Positions 31,270 through 33,984 of a stretch of DNA of 33,984 bases are shown one piece after another; positions within the stretch are counted from its first letter, which is position 1; the number at the start of each line of letters is the position of its first letter. The notes under the pieces were generated by a model. It had not been told where the DNA came from. It searched no databases and saw only the letters and a list, made by a program, of their open reading frames with translations. The stretch spans positions 1-33,984 of the IMG/VR virus record IMGVR_UViG_3300048922_000073; one strand, 5' to 3'. The position numbers were made by a program, and so were the translations under genes. The DNA comes from a virus.

Positions 31270-32388
31270 ATGGACACGACAGAAAACCGATATTCGCCGC
31301 GCCCGGCGTTCAGTATTGAAATTGAAGGTAATCAGCTTACGGCGCTGGATAACCGGCTGATCTCCCTTTCCCTGACAGATAACCGGGGCTTTGAAGCGGA
31401 CACGCTGGATCTGACTCTGGATGATGCAGACGGGCAGGTAGCATTACCATCACGCGGCGCAAAGATATCGGTGGCGCTGGGCTGGGATAATGATCCATTG
31501 GTTTTTAAGGGCGTCTATACGGTTGACGAGATCGGACACGCTGGCCCGCCTGACCAGCTAACGATCAGTGCCAGAAGCGCAGATTTCCGCGATACCTTCA
31601 ACGTGAAGAGGGAATATAGCTGGCACGATATTACCGTGGGGGATGTGGTCGCCAGCATTGCCAGCCGCTACGATCTGCGTGCGGGTGTCAGCGAAGAACT
31701 GGCGAAGATTGAGATAGACCACGCCGATCAGACGAGTGAATCAGATATCAGTTTCTTAACGCGCATGGCCGAAATGCTGGGCGCGGTGGCAACCATTAAA
31801 AACGGTATGCTTCTGTTTATCACGCCGGGCAAGGGAGTGACGCAAAGCGGCAAGCCGTTGCCGGTGATCGAGATCGTCCGGTCAAGCGGTGATAAACATC
31901 GGTTTAACGTAGCTGACCGCGACGCGTACACGGGCGTAACTGCATACTGGCTTGATCTCAACTTTGGCAAAAAACCATCCACTACCGTGAAGAAAACCAC
32001 CCGCAGACGACGAACCAGCCAGGCCAAAAAGAAAGAGCCCGCATCAAGCAAAAAAGAGGGTGATTATCTGGCCGGGGCCGAAGGTAACGTTTTTGTTATC
32101 CGTAAAACCTTCAAGACGGAAAAGGCGGCGCAGCGTGCCGCTGCGGCTAAGTGGCGGGAGTTGCAGCGTGGAGCGGCGACGTTCAGTATCACCCTGGCGC
32201 GTGGCCGCGCAGATTTGTACCCGGAACAGCCCGCCAGCGTCTACGGCTTTAAGTCCACGATTGACAGTGGGAACTGGACGATAACGCGGTGCGTTCACGA
32301 TATTGGCGGGGGAGGGTTTACCACGTCGCTGGAACTGGAAGTAAAAATCGACGACTGGACAGCGGAGAGTGACGATTCAACGCCTTAA
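31270..32388 (+). CDS. D: Tail protein gpD
   Basis: 372 residues (P2 D is 387). RPAFSIEIEGNQLTALDNRLISLSLTDN, FEADTLDLTLDD, and QTSESDISFLTRMAEMLGA mark the phage late-control protein D / baseplate hub family, related to the T4 gp27 hub. Residues about 240-265 are a very basic insert (KKTTRRRRTSQAKKK, KKEG) in the central linker. RBS GAAGGGG before ATG 31270. In P2 D ends the F-D operon; here it has its own promoter, read away from U. Confidence 0.93.
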   Translation: MDTTENRYSPRPAFSIEIEGNQLTALDNRLISLSLTDNRGFEADTLDLTLDDADGQVALPSRGAKISVALGWDNDPLVFKGVYTVDEIGHAGPPDQLTISARSADFRDTFNVKREYSWHDITVGDVVASIASRYDLRAGVSEELAKIEIDHADQTSESDISFLTRMAEMLGAVATIKNGMLLFITPGKGVTQSGKPLPVIEIVRSSGDKHRFNVADRDAYTGVTAYWLDLNFGKKPSTTVKKTTRRRRTSQAKKKEPASSKKEGDYLAGAEGNVFVIRKTFKTEKAAQRAAAAKWRELQRGAATFSITLARGRADLYPEQPASVYGFKSTIDSGNWTITRCVHDIGGGGFTTSLELEVKIDDWTAESDDSTP

Positions 32389-32398
32389 GCGTTATACT
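32369..32398 (+). promoter_or_regulatory. Possible ogr promoter
   Basis: GTGACG (32369), 18-base spacer, TATACT (32393-32398), within and just after the D stop. P2 ogr likewise has a promoter of its own besides read-through from D. Moderate match only. Confidence 0.4.
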
Positions 32399-32436
32399 TG
32401 CGTTGATATTAACCAGTCCTGAAAGGAGGCCCGCGT

Positions 32437-32679
32437 ATGGCAATGCGCTGTCCTCGCTGCCGTGCAATAGCAAAAACCAGAACCAGCGTTGAGCTGAGTT
32501 TGCTTGTACGGCGCAGCTATCACCAGTGTCAAAATATGTTGTGCGGGTACTGTTTTACCAGCATGACGGAAATAGACGGTTCACTAAACCAGACCCAGCC
32601 AGCGCCCGGCGCGATGGTTCCGCAAGATGTTTTTCCCCGAAGCCATCATGGAGAGGATCAGCTAAGTTTGGTTTTATAG
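32437..32679 (+). CDS. ogr: Late transcription activator Ogr (Delta-like zinc finger)
   Basis: 80 residues (P2 Ogr is 72). C5-x2-C8 (CPRC) and C31-x4-C36 (CQNMLC) make the Ogr zinc site, with RTSVELSLLVRRSYHQCQN between; C39 is extra. Ogr binds TGT-N12-ACA near -55 and contacts RNA polymerase alpha to turn on late genes; three such sites exist here. AAAGGAGG precedes the ATG. It is the last phage gene before the terminator and attR. Confidence 0.93.
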   Translation: MAMRCPRCRAIAKTRTSVELSLLVRRSYHQCQNMLCGYCFTSMTEIDGSLNQTQPAPGAMVPQDVFPRSHHGEDQLSLVL

Positions 32680-32690
32680 CAGCCGCAGAT

Positions 32691-32717
32691 AAGCCCCAGA
32701 ACGTTGGGGCTTTTTTT
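32691..32717 (+). terminator. ogr terminator
   Basis: AAGCCCCA-gaacgt-TGGGGCTT perfect eight-base stem and a T7 run, 12 bases after the ogr stop. Confidence 0.92.
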
Positions 32718-32761
32718 ATGTGTAGCCAATTTGTGGTCGCGAAATATTGATACTTGATTAA

Positions 32762-32774
32762 TATCAATAGGTTA
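32762..32774 (+). promoter_or_regulatory. IHF-binding consensus, right attachment arm
   Basis: TATCAATAGGTTA fits WATCAANNNNTTR exactly, 14 bases inside the attR core. It lies at the edge of an inverted repeat ATTGATA-N9-TATCAAT. Mirrors the left-arm site. Confidence 0.55.
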
Positions 32775-32787
32775 CGTGTGGTATAGT

Positions 32788-32803
32788 GGGGCGCTTGCGC
32801 CCC
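32788..32803. other. attR: attR core (probable)
   Basis: GGGGCGCTTGCGCCCC, the counterpart of 215-230. Its right flank GTTTGCTTT is host DNA and completes the palindrome with the left flank AAAAC of attL. The yeaD stop is 27 bases beyond. Confidence 0.7.
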
Positions 32804-32829
32804 GTTTGCTTTAGCGTGGTGCAGGGAAA

Positions 32830-33714
32830 TTATCGCTTAACAATGCGAATCGTCTGCCCTAAACGAGACGGTTTTTCCTCACTCGCTTTTTGCGGGTTGC
32901 TCACGCAAGCGGTTTCCACGCAGACAAACGTTTTGTAGCCATCATCCGTCATGTCGGCCATGCTGACGGACAGCGCAGGGCCCGGGTTCCAGCCCACCAC
33001 GTCGCTGTGATGATGATGGACCACTTCAATGCCGCGGTTCAGGGCGCCATCGTGGATCACGCTGCACGCTTCCGGGTGCAGGTAAACGCGATCGGTACGG
33101 TCAGGGAATGCCTGAACGCCGTCACTCAGTTTGCCTTCTTTCGCGTTATCGACTTTATCAATATAGGTATCGCCCAGGCCGCTCACCTTCACGGCGCTGA
33201 TATCACCCACGTTGAAATAGGTGTGAAGGGCAGAGGTGGTTTCGAACTCGCCGTGAGCTTCCAGTTCGATTTCACAGGTTTTACCCAGCTTGAAGCGGGC
33301 ATACAGGGTGAAATCGTACGGCCAGAGGGCGCGGGTTTCATCATTAGCCTGCAGCTCAAAGGTCAGCACTGCGCCGTTGTCATCTTCGTTATGCGCTTTC
33401 AGCGTCCACTGCTGGTTACGGGCAAAACCGTGAGACGGCAAACCCGGCTGTGCGGACGGGCCGAACCACGGCCAGCAGATCGGTACGCCACCGCGGATTG
33501 CGGCCCCTTTTTTGAAAGAGGTCGCATCGCTCAGCCATAAGCCTTCAGCTTCGCCTTCCGGTTTCCAGGAGAGCAGGTGCGCGCCGTTCAGCGCCACGGA
33601 CGCTTTCACGCGAGGATGGTCAACGACGATAACGTCGGCACCATCAATCTGACGGCGGGAGAGCACAGGGGTAAGTTGTTCGACTACCGGAAGTGCAAAA
33701 ATTTTATTAATCAT
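32830..33714 (-). CDS. yeaD: Glucose-6-phosphate 1-epimerase YeaD
   Basis: 294 residues, the same length as E. coli YeaD. Galactose-mutarotase-like fold: HLLSWKPEGEAEGLWLSDA, GGVPICWPWFGPSA, PSHGFARNQQW (catalytic His region), and HTYFNVGDISAVKVSGLGD; the C-terminal VCVETACVSNPQ carries the catalytic Glu. It interconverts alpha and beta glucose-6-phosphate. Host gene, downstream of and co-directional with gapA, intact despite the insertion 27 bases beyond its stop. Confidence 0.95.
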   Translation of the reverse strand: MINKIFALPVVEQLTPVLSRRQIDGADVIVVDHPRVKASVALNGAHLLSWKPEGEAEGLWLSDATSFKKGAAIRGGVPICWPWFGPSAQPGLPSHGFARNQQWTLKAHNEDDNGAVLTFELQANDETRALWPYDFTLYARFKLGKTCEIELEAHGEFETTSALHTYFNVGDISAVKVSGLGDTYIDKVDNAKEGKLSDGVQAFPDRTDRVYLHPEACSVIHDGALNRGIEVVHHHHSDVVGWNPGPALSVSMADMTDDGYKTFVCVETACVSNPQKASEEKPSRLGQTIRIVKR

Positions 33715-33741
33715 TAAGCAATCCTCTGTCTAAAAACAATA

Positions 33742-33766
33742 AAAAAGGCGACCGAAGTCGCCTTTT
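33742..33766 (-). terminator. Terminator between gapA and yeaD
   Basis: AAAAGGCGAC-TTCG-GTCGCCTTTT on the minus strand, a strong stem with UUCG loop and T-run. It ends most gapA transcription. Confidence 0.9.
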
Positions 33767-33788
33767 TGGATCAAGCACTCATCTCAAC

Positions 33789-33984
<196 letters not shown>

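Noticed and set aside
32526-32750. Frame overlapping ogr and its terminator
   Set aside because: Runs through a strong intrinsic terminator and overlaps a clear zinc-finger gene.

Overview
The window is an enterobacterial (Enterobacteriaceae-type) chromosome segment carrying one nearly complete P2-family (Peduovirus-like) prophage of about 32.6 kb. The host frame is recognisable at both ends. The 3' end of mipA (1-178, +) is on the left. yeaD (32830-33714, -) and the 3' end of gapA (33789 to the window edge, -) are on the right. In E. coli K-12 yeaE lies between mipA and yeaD; it is absent here. The genus cannot be fixed from this window.

The prophage ends are best placed at a 16-bp hairpin core repeated at 215-230 and 32788-32803 (one central A/T mismatch), each flanked on the phage side by a perfect IHF consensus. 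Joining the two outer flanks rebuilds a longer palindromic terminator between the convergent mipA and yeaD genes, so attB was probably that terminator.

Layout, left to right: a stand-alone accessory gene with its own promoter and terminator (448-1077, -); a leftward lysogeny block of integrase, a coiled-coil membrane protein, a zinc-ribbon-like protein, a TerB-like/BRCT protein and a P2-type C repressor (1240-4544); an operator region; a rightward early operon of a Cox-like regulator, small proteins, Fil, a TerB-like protein, a Dam methylase with an added Cys cluster, and the gpA rolling-circle initiator with its internal origin (4639-10095); an accessory gene in the A-to-portal slot (10251-10562); the cos region; portal Q and terminase P (leftward); capsid and head completion genes O, N, M, L; tail X; lysis genes Y, K, Rz/Rz1; an AT-rich accessory gene (19012-19926); tail completion R, S; baseplate V, W, J, I; fibre H and its chaperone G; then the tail operon FI-FII-E/E'-T-U, read LEFTWARD (31112 down to 25510); and finally D and the late activator ogr, rightward.

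Late control is readable from the sequence. TGT-N12-ACA sites (the Ogr-type dyad) occur at 13781, 21105 and 31185. The first and third sit between divergent genes (P/O and FI/D), with a -10-like hexamer at about the same offset on both sides, so one activator site probably serves two promoters.

Main oddities: the flipped FI-U operon relative to P2; a one-base frameshift in portal gene Q, which predicts a defective prophage unless it is a sequence error; an A8 tract near the start of the TerB-like gene; a 55-bp repeat after the lysozyme and after G; and four accessory loci (448-1077, 2221-4143, 10251-10562, 19012-19926) placed where lysogen-expressed or anti-phage genes are commonly carried.
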